From the NCBI GenBank assembly GCA_945836355.1, contig CAMALD010000114.1, forward strand, positions 1 to 5,539: DNA of 5,539 nt, given 5' to 3'. Within the stretch, counting starts at the first letter, position 1. Each line of letters starts with the position of its first letter. The stretch is from an uncultured Lachnospiraceae bacterium. Lineage in GTDB: Bacteria; Bacillota; Clostridia; Lachnospirales; Lachnospiraceae. The position numbers were made by a program, and so were the translations under genes. The notes under the pieces are model-generated. The model saw nothing but the letters and a program-made list of their open reading frames with translations. It was not told the DNA's origin and did not search any database. This document shows, piece by piece, positions 1 through 5,539 of this stretch.

Positions 1-227
1 ATAATCGGCACATTCTTAATCTCACGAATCTGACGGCAGATTTCAAACCCATCCACGCCCGGCAGCATCAAATCGAGAATAATCAGGTCATATTCCTCCC
101 GCAGTGCACGGGTCAGCCCTGTGTCCCCGCCGTTTTCAATCACAACATCAAAGCCTGATAATTCCAGATAATCCTTTTCCAACTCTGCAATTGCTGTCTC
201 ATCCTCTACAATCAATATTCTGCTCAT
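1..227 (-). CDS. Response regulator, N-terminal receiver domain (partial, runs off window)
   Basis: Seen: the frame starts at ATG 227-225, with GGAGG at 238-234 and a 6-nt spacer, and stays open to base 1, giving 75 full codons. The protein begins MSRILIVEDE, which is beta-1 plus the acidic pocket (E8, D9). It continues to LIILDLMLPGVDG, which places the phosphoacceptor at D52 followed by the usual MLPG turn. The switch Thr, the conserved Lys and any output domain lie beyond the window edge. Known: this layout is a CheY-like REC domain, phosphorylated by a cognate histidine kinase in the cytoplasm. Context: the histidine kinase stop codon is only 20 nt upstream, so the two are very probably cotranscribed and form a kinase-first two-component pair. 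Inference: the sequence style and the HAMP-kinase partner suggest an OmpR/PhoB-type winged-helix regulator, but the effector cannot be seen. Confidence 0.93.
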   Translation of the reverse strand, partial: MSRILIVEDETAIAELEKDYLELSGFDVVIENGGDTGLTRALREEYDLIILDLMLPGVDGFEICRQIREIKNVPI

Positions 228-247
228 GCTGTTCCTCCATTCTCAAT

Positions 248-1807
248 TTATTCCTTCACCCTTGGAATCGTCAAATATCTGTGCTTCTTTTCTTTACCGG
301 CGGTCATTGCTTCCGGCTGCTCATCCTTTACCGGCGGATATATCGGAAGTGTAAAGCCAATCGTCGTACCGTTTCCGAATTCACTGGCTGCCCAGATTTT
401 CCCGCCGTGCTCCTCGATAATCTTTTTGGCTATGGCAAGTCCCAGCCCGGTTCCGCCCTTTTTGGAATTTCTCGACGCATCCGCCCGGTAAAAACGGTCA
501 AACACATACGGCAAATCTTTGGCGGCAATGCCTGCCCCGTTGTCCTCCAGCTCAATCCGGATAAATTGCCCCGTATCATCCAGCCTCATTTTGATGAGTC
601 CCTTCTCCTTGTCCATGTATTTCACGGAATTGCTGACAATATTATTAATCACGCGCTTAAGCTGCTCGGGGTCGGCCGAGATTTTCGCGCCGGGCTTCAG
701 ATGATTGGTTATCTGCAGCGCTATATTTTTTACTTCCAGGTCAAGACTGAGCTCATCGATACAGTCCATGAAGTACTCATTGGCATCCAGTATCGCAAAA
801 TTGTACGGCACTGTGTTGCTGTCAATCTTTGCAAAAAAGGAAAGCTCGTCCACCAGCACCGACATATCATTTCCCTTGGTGTAGATTGTCTTCACATACT
901 TCTCCATCTTTTCCGGTGTGTCCGCCACGCCGTCCATCAGCCCCTCCGCATAGCCCTTGATGGCTGTCAGCGGTGTCTTGAGGTCGTGTGAGATATTGCT
1001 GATAAGCTCCCTGGACTCCTGCTCATATTGTAACCGCTCCTCAATCAAATCTTTCATATGCAGCCGCATCTCTTCGAAGTCCTCACAGAGCTGCCCGATC
1101 TCATCCTCCGGGTCTCCGGAAATGGAGTAATTCAGGTTGCCGTGCTTCATCTCGCAGGTTGCCTTTTTCAGCTTGTTTAACGGCCGCAGTATCGTGCGGT
1201 ACAGCCATACCACCAGCACCACCGCCGTCAGGCTGACAATCAGAATCATACAGACGATTACCTGCACGATGGAATTCTTGAGTTGGGGCATGAGCACGTT
1301 TACCTCGGTAATAATGAATACACTTCCCTCGCTGCCATCCGTAAAATAGAAATCCTGATGCTTAATCAGTACCGGATTATTCTCCCCCACATACAACCCG
1401 CCATCCATATCAGTATTGTAGTCCCCAAATTCCGGGAGACTGTGTTTAATCCGCTCCTCATCTGCCGTGCCACCAAAGTATATAATCTCGTCGTTCTTGC
1501 GCACTACCAGATAGGAATATTTCCCCTGCAGCTCCTCGTTAAGCTTCGTGATATAGTCCATATCCTCCAGCTTCCCCGGTTCGCGAATCGCACAGAGCTT
1601 AATCTTGTTGTATGTCTCCCTTGTCACATGGTTCAGAATACGCATCGGATTGGTAATCACCTGCATGGTATCAGCGTTGACATCATAGGTTTCTCTTACG
1701 GAAGCCCCCATATATCCGATAATCAGCTTAATACTCACTACAGCCATGAAAAACGGAATTAAGATCATTATTAAAAATGCTACCTTCAATCGTTCCTTAA
1801 GCGCCAT
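248..1807 (-). CDS. Membrane HAMP sensor histidine kinase (two-TM, class I)
   Basis: A 519-residue protein whose start (ATG 1807-1805) is supported by GAGGG at 1818-1814. Layout by eye: TM1 about residues 9-31; an extracytoplasmic sensor region about 32-178 with no recognised family (a Cache/PAS-like fold is possible); TM2 about 179-203; HAMP about 204-257; HisKA with the phosphoacceptor H274 in SHDLKTPL; then HATPase_c. The ATP-binding boxes are intact: N-box around N389 and N393, G1 box DNGAGI (422-427), F box FDRFYRAD (436-443), G2 box GGTGLGL (451-457). The H-D-x-x-T arrangement (T278) is the pattern linked to phosphatase as well as kinase activity. A charged tail of about 30 residues follows the catalytic domain. 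The stimulus cannot be inferred. The receiver gene starts 20 nt after the stop, so the pair should act together. Upstream, metK ends 79 nt away with a stem-loop but no clear promoter between them. Confidence 0.95.
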   Translation of the reverse strand: MALKERLKVAFLIMILIPFFMAVVSIKLIIGYMGASVRETYDVNADTMQVITNPMRILNHVTRETYNKIKLCAIREPGKLEDMDYITKLNEELQGKYSYLVVRKNDEIIYFGGTADEERIKHSLPEFGDYNTDMDGGLYVGENNPVLIKHQDFYFTDGSEGSVFIITEVNVLMPQLKNSIVQVIVCMILIVSLTAVVLVVWLYRTILRPLNKLKKATCEMKHGNLNYSISGDPEDEIGQLCEDFEEMRLHMKDLIEERLQYEQESRELISNISHDLKTPLTAIKGYAEGLMDGVADTPEKMEKYVKTIYTKGNDMSVLVDELSFFAKIDSNTVPYNFAILDANEYFMDCIDELSLDLEVKNIALQITNHLKPGAKISADPEQLKRVINNIVSNSVKYMDKEKGLIKMRLDDTGQFIRIELEDNGAGIAAKDLPYVFDRFYRADASRNSKKGGTGLGLAIAKKIIEEHGGKIWAASEFGNGTTIGFTLPIYPPVKDEQPEAMTAGKEKKHRYLTIPRVKE

Positions 1808-1837
1808 CTTCTTCCCTCACTGCCTGTTATAAGCAGA

Positions 1838-1872
1838 CCGCACCTTAACGCCCTGCTGACATTAAAGTGCGG
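1838..1872 (-). other. Strong intergenic stem-loop after metK (possible attenuator or weak terminator)
   Basis: Two 13-base arms (1872-1860 and 1850-1838) pair completely on the minus strand, with two G-U wobbles, around a 9-nt loop. The stem begins 14 nt after the metK stop. A second, outer 5-bp pairing, 1885-1881 with 1836-1832 (AGCAG/CTGCT), could clamp the base across an asymmetric internal loop. After the stem the minus strand reads TCTGCTTATAAC, so there is no real U-tract, and the plus-strand side has none either. It therefore does not qualify as a standard intrinsic terminator. Partial attenuation or 3'-end protection of the metK message are the likeliest roles; both are inference. 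Confidence 0.6.
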
Positions 1873-1886
1873 CCCCAAAACTGCTA

Positions 1887-3077
1887 TTACAGATATTTTT
1901 TCAAATCATCCACGCGGTCAAGCTTCTCCCACGGAAGATCCAGGTCGTTGCGGCCGAAGTGTCCGTATGATGCGGTCTGTCTGTAAATCGGTCTGCGCAG
2001 ATCCAGCATCTTGATAATCCCTGCCGGACGAAGATCAAAGTTATCTCGGATGATGCTAATCAGCTCTTCATTGCTCTTTCTGCCGGTACCAAAGGTATCG
2101 ATGTTGATTGAAGTCGGATGTGCGACACCAATGGCATAGGAAAGCTGAAGCTCACAACGGTCACACAGACCTGCCGCCACCAGATTCTTTGCAACATAAC
2201 GCGCTGCATAGGCTGCGGAACGGTCAACCTTTGTACAATCCTTGCCGGAAAATGCGCCACCGCCGTGACGCGCATATCCGCCGTAGGTATCTACAATAAT
2301 CTTGCGGCCGGTCAGACCGCTGTCGCCATTCGGTCCGCCGATTACAAAACGTCCCGTCGGGTTGATATAATACCTGGTATTTTCATCGATCAGATGCTTT
2401 GGCAGCACCGGCTCAAAGACATACTTCCGAATGTCCTCATGAATCTGCTCCTGAGTCACCTCCGGATCATGCTGCGTGGAAAGCACCACTGCATTCAGAT
2501 GGATTGGCTTGTCGTTTTCATCGTACTCAACGGTAACCTGGGACTTTCCGTCCGGACGAAGATACGGAAGCGTACCCTCCTTGCGCACCTTGGCAAGCTG
2601 CTTGGTCAGCTTGTGTGCAAGAGAAATCGGATACGGCATATATTCCTCTGTCTCGTTGCTTGCATAGCCGAACATCATGCCCTGGTCGCCCGCACCGATG
2701 GCCTCGATATCCTCCTCGGACATGGTATGCTCTTTTGCCTCAAGCGCCTTGTCTACACCCATAGCAATATCCTTAGACTGCTCGTCCAGCGCTACGATAA
2801 CGCCGCAGGTATCGCAGTCGAAACCATACTTGGCACGGTCATAACCAATCTCGCGGATGGTATCGCGCACCGTCTTCTGAATGTCCACATAGCCCTTGGT
2901 TGTAATCTCGCCCATAACCAGCACCAGACCGGTTGTAATGGCGGTCTCACATGCCACACGGCTCATCGGATCCTGCTCCATCAACGCGTCAAGCACCGCG
3001 TCCGAAATCTGGTCGCAGATTTTGTCCGGATGGCCTTCGGTAACAGATTCCGATGTGAATAATCTCTTCTCGCTCAT
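1887..3077 (-). CDS. metK: S-adenosylmethionine synthetase (methionine adenosyltransferase, EC 2.5.1.6)
   Basis: A 396-residue cytosolic enzyme of normal family length that makes SAM from methionine and ATP, releasing phosphate and pyrophosphate. Recognition is unambiguous. The N-terminus has [18 protein letters not shown], with the ATP-contacting His (H16) and a metal-binding Asp (D18). The signature [12 protein letters not shown] lies at 128-139. The glycine-rich phosphate loop [19 protein letters not shown] lies at 272-290 and includes the conserved Lys and Asp (K279, D280). The C-terminus TASYGHFGR is typical. Cys281 stands where many orthologues have Pro, which I regard as lineage variation rather than damage. 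The start (ATG 3077-3075) has AAGGAG at 3089-3084. Regulation is by the SAM-I riboswitch and terminator in its leader, which gives product feedback. A histidine kinase gene follows after 79 nt. SAM feeds methyl transfer, polyamine and radical-SAM chemistry. Confidence 0.99.
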   Translation of the reverse strand: MSEKRLFTSESVTEGHPDKICDQISDAVLDALMEQDPMSRVACETAITTGLVLVMGEITTKGYVDIQKTVRDTIREIGYDRAKYGFDCDTCGVIVALDEQSKDIAMGVDKALEAKEHTMSEEDIEAIGAGDQGMMFGYASNETEEYMPYPISLAHKLTKQLAKVRKEGTLPYLRPDGKSQVTVEYDENDKPIHLNAVVLSTQHDPEVTQEQIHEDIRKYVFEPVLPKHLIDENTRYYINPTGRFVIGGPNGDSGLTGRKIIVDTYGGYARHGGGAFSGKDCTKVDRSAAYAARYVAKNLVAAGLCDRCELQLSYAIGVAHPTSINIDTFGTGRKSNEELISIIRDNFDLRPAGIIKMLDLRRPIYRQTASYGHFGRNDLDLPWEKLDRVDDLKKYL

Positions 3078-3210
3078 ACTATTCTCCTTCTGTCATTATT
3101 TTTCTCTTAACCGCAGCAATTATTCCGCGTATCCCTGAATTGACAACAATAACGAATCACGCGAGTGCGCATCGTTTTTTGCTTTATAGGAACGAAGTAT
3201 CCTACAAAAC
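3078..3210 (-). promoter_or_regulatory. Distal metK leader, with a possible SAM-independent promoter at 3146-3119
   Basis: This is about 130 nt of non-coding leader between the riboswitch terminator and the metK start, longer than a ribosome binding site needs. It holds a small bulged hairpin (3204-3187, arms TAGGA/TCCTA) just past the terminator. It also holds a promoter-like pair on the minus strand: TTGTCA at 3146-3141 and AATAAT at 3124-3119, 16 nt apart, each one mismatch from the sigma-A consensus. The metK Shine-Dalgarno AAGGAG at 3089-3084 ends it. No small ORF or further regulatory RNA is evident. The promoter is a weak call made from consensus alone. Confidence 0.3.
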
Positions 3211-3234
3211 AAAAAGGGTCCGCAAAAGCGGACC
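3211..3234 (-). terminator. Riboswitch-controlled intrinsic terminator upstream of metK
   Basis: On the minus strand GGTCCGC (3234-3228) pairs perfectly with GCGGACC (3223-3217) around a TTTT loop. A single C and then five T (3215-3211) follow, and the T-rich run continues as GTTTTG. This is a textbook rho-independent terminator. It lies 20 nt after the last P1 base of the SAM aptamer, and its 5' arm is shared with the antiterminator. It should abort transcription before metK when SAM is bound. Confidence 0.93.
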
Positions 3235-3258
3235 TGATATTGCATACCAAATCCTCTT
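3226..3258 (-). promoter_or_regulatory. Antiterminator hairpin of the SAM riboswitch
   Basis: Minus-strand bases 3254-3244 (GGATTTGGTAT) pair with 3240-3230 (ATATCAGGTCC) over 11 consecutive positions, with three G-U pairs and a GCA loop. After one mismatch (3255/3229) three more pairs form: 3256-3258 with 3228-3226. The 5' arm takes bases 3254 and 3256-3258 from the 3' strand of aptamer helix P1. The 3' arm takes all of the terminator's GGTCCGC. It is thus mutually exclusive with both P1 and the terminator, as expected for a SAM-off transcriptional switch. The pairing is read from sequence; the folding is not tested. Confidence 0.85.
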
Positions 3259-3350
3259 ATTGTTCGATTTCTCGCTCAACTTGGCACCTTCCTTTCTCAG
3301 GGGTTGCCGGACTTCTCAGAGTCTTTACTCTCCGTCACTCGGAATAAGAG
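3254..3350 (-). ncRNA. SAM-I (S-box) riboswitch aptamer controlling metK
   Basis: This 97-nt minus-strand element has the S-box layout. P1 pairs CTCTTATT (3350-3343) with AATAAGAG (3261-3254), extendable by two pairs. The P2 arm shows a kink-turn-like GGA opposite a GAGAA bulge. The hallmark junction CCGGCAACC is followed by a short P3 cap (CCT/AGG) and the conserved AAGGTGCCAA, with GGCA/TGCC closing P3. P4 is a CGA-GAAA-TCG tetraloop stem framed by GTT/AAC. Known: such aptamers bind S-adenosylmethionine and regulate methionine/SAM genes. Position, immediately upstream of a terminator and metK, fits exactly. Odd: the P2 loop (AAAG) shows no obvious complement to the GCCAAG in J3/4, where the family usually forms a pseudoknot. 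Confidence 0.93.
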
Positions 3351-3378
3351 AAAATTGTGAATATGAAACTGTAGCAAC

Positions 3379-3407
3379 AGAATATAACATATTTACTGTC
3401 TTGTCAA
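3379..3407 (-). promoter_or_regulatory. Sigma-A-like promoter for the SAM riboswitch and metK
   Basis: On the minus strand a perfect -35 TTGACA (3407-3402) precedes two overlapping -10 candidates. TATATT (3386-3381) has a 15-nt spacer and a TG one base upstream (extended -10). TATTCT (3384-3379) has the standard 17-nt spacer. Transcription would start around 3370-3375, some 20-25 nt before P1 of the aptamer. The -35 box begins only 7 nt after the stop codon of the upstream HPt gene. Confidence 0.75.
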
Positions 3408-3414
3408 CATTTTT

Positions 3415-3927
3415 TTACCCGATGATGCTCTCCGCCTCCCGGATTACCTGCTCAAAGTTCGCACAGAAGGTGTCCCAGTCATCATGGATTACCGAAATAT
3501 TGCCTTCCTTTGCCGCCATCTCATGCATACGCGCTTCCTCGCTGAAGTCCTCAGCACCGATGGTCTTGGAGGAGCTCTTTACCGCATGAACATATACCGC
3601 ATAATTCTTCCAGTCCTCCTCCTCACGGCATTTCCTTAACTTTTCCTGATAATCCCTGCCCTCTGTGCAGTAATCATTCAGAATCTCAAGATATACATTG
3701 CGGTCATCGCCGCAGAATGCAATACCGGTTTCCTGATGAATCCACGGAGTCGTGCGCCCCGCAGGCTTCTTTTGCGCCTCTGTCTGTGCAGGCTTCTGTG
3801 CCTTTGTTTCTTCTGTCTTTGTTTCCTCTGCCTTTGGCTCTTCTACCTTTGTTTCTTCAGCCTGTGCCGCCTCCGGCTGCTTCTCCTGCGTAGTTTTGTC
3901 CTTTTTCATCCAACCAAATAATCCCAT
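3415..3927 (-). CDS. Stand-alone histidine phosphotransfer (HPt) domain protein
   Basis: A 170-residue soluble protein with start ATG 3927-3925 and AAGGAGG at 3942-3936. Residues about 68-170 look like a single HPt four-helix bundle, with the phosphoacceptor H114 in VHAVKSSSKTIGA (113-125). The usual H-x-x-K-G-S-S core is present except that the Gly at H+4 is Ser. The following helix (FSEEARMHEMAAKEGN) matches the family. Residues about 8-58 form a low-complexity Glu/Lys/Thr/Ala/Pro tail built from five-residue repeats (EETK-x). The first seven residues, MGLFGWM, are hydrophobic and could touch the membrane (inference). Known role: HPt proteins relay phosphate between the receiver of a hybrid kinase and a terminal response regulator. 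Here the hybrid kinase gene ends 59 nt upstream, so it is the obvious donor. The acceptor regulator is not in the window. A purely regulatory phosphate sink is the alternative. Confidence 0.9.
   Translation of the reverse strand: MGLFGWMKKDKTTQEKQPEAAQAEETKVEEPKAEETKTEETKAQKPAQTEAQKKPAGRTTPWIHQETGIAFCGDDRNVYLEILNDYCTEGRDYQEKLRKCREEEDWKNYAVYVHAVKSSSKTIGAEDFSEEARMHEMAAKEGNISVIHDDWDTFCANFEQVIREAESIIG
3799..3858 (-). repeat. Four tandem 15-bp in-frame repeats in the HPt gene
   Basis: Four successive 15-bp units, related by a few substitutions (shared core AAACAAAG on the minus strand, altered in one unit), encode residues 24-43 as EETKV, EEPKA, EETKT and EETKA. The period is a multiple of three, so unit gain or loss would change linker length without breaking the frame. 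It forms most of the acidic/basic tail ahead of the HPt domain. Confidence 0.8.
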
Positions 3928-3953
3928 GCTCTTTTCCTCCTTATATGCTTTAA

Positions 3954-3980
3954 GGAAACACGGATGATATCAGCGTTTCC
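3954..3980 (-). other. Stem-loop between hybrid kinase and HPt genes
   Basis: Minus-strand GGAAACGC (3980-3973) can pair with GTGTTTCC (3961-3954) over 8 bp, with one G-U wobble and an 11-nt loop containing the palindrome TGATATCA. It sits 6 nt after the kinase stop and 11 nt before the HPt Shine-Dalgarno. No U-tract follows, so it is not a standard terminator. It may stabilise or process the bicistronic message, or the loop palindrome could be a DNA site; neither is shown. Confidence 0.5.
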
Positions 3981-3986
3981 CTATAG

Positions 3987-5539
3987 TTACTCTGCCTCAC
4001 TGTCATCCTCCGACTCCTTCATCAGCACCAGTTCCTTCGGAAGATACATCAGCAATGTGTTTTCAAGCTTCAAGGCATCAATCGGCTTTGAAATATAATC
4101 CACAAAGCCCTCCTTGATATACTCCTCGCGGCTTCCGGAAATCGCATTCGCCGTAAGCGCGATTACCGGAGTCTGCCTGTTCGGATTATCCTCCTCCAAC
4201 TGCAGCCGGTGAAATGTCTCAATGCCATCCATCTCCGGCATCATGTGATCCATCAGAATCAGATGATATTTCTTCGCCCGCGTCATGCTCAGGCATTCCA
4301 GCCCGCTGCCCGCGGTATCCACTTTTATCTCTGTCCGCTTCAGTAAGCCCTTCGCCACCGCAAGATTCATACGGTTATCATCCACCACCAGAATCCGGGC
4401 ATCCGGCGCATGGAAGGACTCCCTATACTGTTTGCGCGAAATGGTCTCCTGCTGATATGCCTGCTGCAGATTGCCAAGCGGAGCCTTATTCACGGCTGTC
4501 TGCGGAATCATTACGGTAAACTCACTTCCCTCGCCGTAGGTGCTTTCCACAATAATTTCACCTTTCATCATATCAATCAGGCACTTCGTAATTGCCATTC
4601 CGAGACCGGAGCCCTCAATGGTACTGTTTTTCTTCCGGTCAAACCGGGAAAACCGGTCAAAGAGATGTTTGACATCCTCCTCATGCATGCCCATGCCGGT
4701 ATCCTGTACGCAAATCTTTAGCATAAACTTATCCGCACTCTGCCAACTGCCGAGCACCATCAGGGTGACACTACCCTTCTCGGTATATTTTATGGCATTT
4801 GTCAGCAGATTCGTCATCACCTGCTTAATGCGGACCTCATCACCAATCAGATTCGCAGGGAGATTTTCATCAATACTGACATTAAGCTGCAATCCCTTTT
4901 TATCTGCCTTTTCCCGAATCATCTGCACCTCATCGTTCAACAGTGATGCCAGATGATAGGTATTCTCGACCAGCTCCACATTGCCCGACTCCATCTTTGT
5001 GAAATCAAGAATGTCGTTTACCAGCGTCAACAGCATACGACTGGCATTTCCCACATTTACCGCATACTCCTTAATCTGTTGTTCCGTCCCTTCACGCAGA
5101 ATCAGCTCGTTCATACCGATAATCGTGTTAATCGGCGTCCGTATCTCGTGGGACATGTTCGCAAGGAAGTTGTTTTGCGCCTGACTGACCGACAAGGCAT
5201 CCTGCTTTTCACGTTCCATCTGCATGATATCCTGCCCCGCCTTAAAGGCAGCAATTGCAAGCAATGTGACAGTCGACACTGCAAGGGCCTCATTGTGACT
5301 TCCGCTGTGGTAAATTCTCACAATCTCATCAACACCTGCTGTCAGAAGCACACAGTACCCCACAAATACCAGGCGGTATTCTTTAAGCTTTTTGCTTCGG
5401 AAATCACGGAACATCCCCACCCCGATTGTCATAAATCCTAAAAAGATACAGCCATGGGTAATGAACATGGTATCCGAAAAATCCTTAATCCCTGTCATAT
5501 GTAAAACACAATTGCTAATAAATACAAACAGGATAATAG
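3987..5539 (-). CDS. Membrane-anchored hybrid sensor histidine kinase (partial at N-terminus)
   Basis: Residues here are numbered from the first visible Met (5498). The frame stays open upstream to the window edge, adding IILFVFISNCVLH, a membrane-like stretch, and no Shine-Dalgarno precedes 5498, so the true start is almost certainly outside the window. Visible parts: hydrophobic segments about 12-30, 42-56 and 70-85; a short helical linker; HisKA with H117 in NMSHEIRTPINTIIG; HATPase_c with N230/N234, DTGMGM (266-271) and GSGLGM (296-301); then a receiver domain with acidic D373/D374, phosphoacceptor D417 in LILMDHMMPEMDG, T449 and K471. Both kinase and receiver are intact. There is no HPt domain in cis, and a separate HPt protein is encoded 59 nt downstream, implying a His-Asp-His relay across two proteins. 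The input region is out of view, so the signal is unknown. An acidic tail ends the protein. Confidence 0.94.
   Translation of the reverse strand, partial: IILFVFISNCVLHMTGIKDFSDTMFITHGCIFLGFMTIGVGMFRDFRSKKLKEYRLVFVGYCVLLTAGVDEIVRIYHSGSHNEALAVSTVTLLAIAAFKAGQDIMQMEREKQDALSVSQAQNNFLANMSHEIRTPINTIIGMNELILREGTEQQIKEYAVNVGNASRMLLTLVNDILDFTKMESGNVELVENTYHLASLLNDEVQMIREKADKKGLQLNVSIDENLPANLIGDEVRIKQVMTNLLTNAIKYTEKGSVTLMVLGSWQSADKFMLKICVQDTGMGMHEEDVKHLFDRFSRFDRKKNSTIEGSGLGMAITKCLIDMMKGEIIVESTYGEGSEFTVMIPQTAVNKAPLGNLQQAYQQETISRKQYRESFHAPDARILVVDDNRMNLAVAKGLLKRTEIKVDTAGSGLECLSMTRAKKYHLILMDHMMPEMDGIETFHRLQLEEDNPNRQTPVIALTANAISGSREEYIKEGFVDYISKPIDALKLENTLLMYLPKELVLMKESEDDSEAE

Noticed and set aside
104..991. 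Long plus-strand open frame (295 codons) across the start of the window
   Set aside because: It lies antisense to the histidine kinase and receiver genes, has no Shine-Dalgarno, no recognisable domain and an unusual His/Arg/Leu-rich composition, as expected of a shadow frame.
1826..1831. TATAAC, a possible -10 box for the kinase/regulator pair
   Set aside because: No -35-like hexamer lies 16-18 nt upstream (the sequence there is GC-rich and part of the stem-loop), and a start from it would fall almost on the Shine-Dalgarno.
1838..1872. Calling the metK downstream hairpin an intrinsic terminator
   Set aside because: The stem is strong, but neither strand has a following U-tract, so I list it only as a stem-loop of uncertain role.
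2118..3062. Plus-strand open frame of 314 codons opposite metK
   Set aside because: It is fully antisense to a highly conserved metK gene, has Cys/His/Arg-rich composition and no domain or ribosome binding site; a codon-bias shadow.
3254..3350. T-box or other amino-acid leader instead of a SAM riboswitch
   Set aside because: There is no T-box bulge sequence or specifier loop. The CCGGCAACC and AAGGTGCCAA cores, the P1 closure and the metK context point to an S-box.
3736..3967. Plus-strand frames opposite the HPt tail, rich in Leu/Cys/Phe
   Set aside because: Their composition is only the reverse complement of the Glu/Lys repeat region; they have no ribosome binding site or independent support.

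Overview
The window reads as a chromosomal segment from a Gram-positive, low-to-mid GC Clostridia-type bacterium, most plausibly a member of the Lachnospiraceae. The grounds are a methionine adenosyltransferase gene headed by an S-box (SAM-I) riboswitch with its own intrinsic terminator, strong GGAGG-type ribosome binding sites 6-8 nt before the start codons, and the style of the HAMP histidine kinase and hybrid kinase. The genus assignment is an inference from protein flavour, not from a search. Every supportable gene lies on the minus strand, so the biological order runs from high to low coordinates.

In transcription order: (1) 5539-3987, a membrane-anchored hybrid histidine kinase (membrane segments, HisKA, HATPase, REC). 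It is cut by the window edge, because its reading frame stays open upstream of the first visible ATG. (2) 3927-3415, a small stand-alone histidine phosphotransfer (HPt) protein with a charged, repeat-built N-terminal tail. (3) 3407-3211, a sigma-A-like promoter, a SAM-I riboswitch aptamer, a well-defined antiterminator that invades P1, and an intrinsic terminator. (4) 3077-1887, metK, S-adenosylmethionine synthetase. (5) 1872-1838, a 13-bp perfect stem-loop between metK and the next gene. (6) 1807-248, a two-TM HAMP sensor histidine kinase. (7) 227-1, the receiver domain of its presumed partner response regulator, cut by the window edge.

The hybrid kinase and HPt protein together supply His, Asp and His phosphorelay stations. 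The terminal response regulator is not in the window. The kinase/regulator pair at the low end is a separate, conventional two-component system. metK sits between the two signalling modules. Its riboswitch should switch transcription off when SAM is plentiful: ligand-stabilised P1 frees the terminator, while ligand-free RNA can form a 33-nt antiterminator hairpin that uses part of P1 and the 5' arm of the terminator.

No convincing terminator separates HPt from the riboswitch or metK from the downstream kinase. Read-through coupling of SAM metabolism and signalling is therefore possible, but this is inferred only. I saw no mobile element, CRISPR array, tRNA or rRNA. The clearest non-routine content is the fully traceable riboswitch expression platform, an aptamer that seems to lack the usual loop-2 pseudoknot complement, and the interleaving of metK with two phosphosignalling modules.
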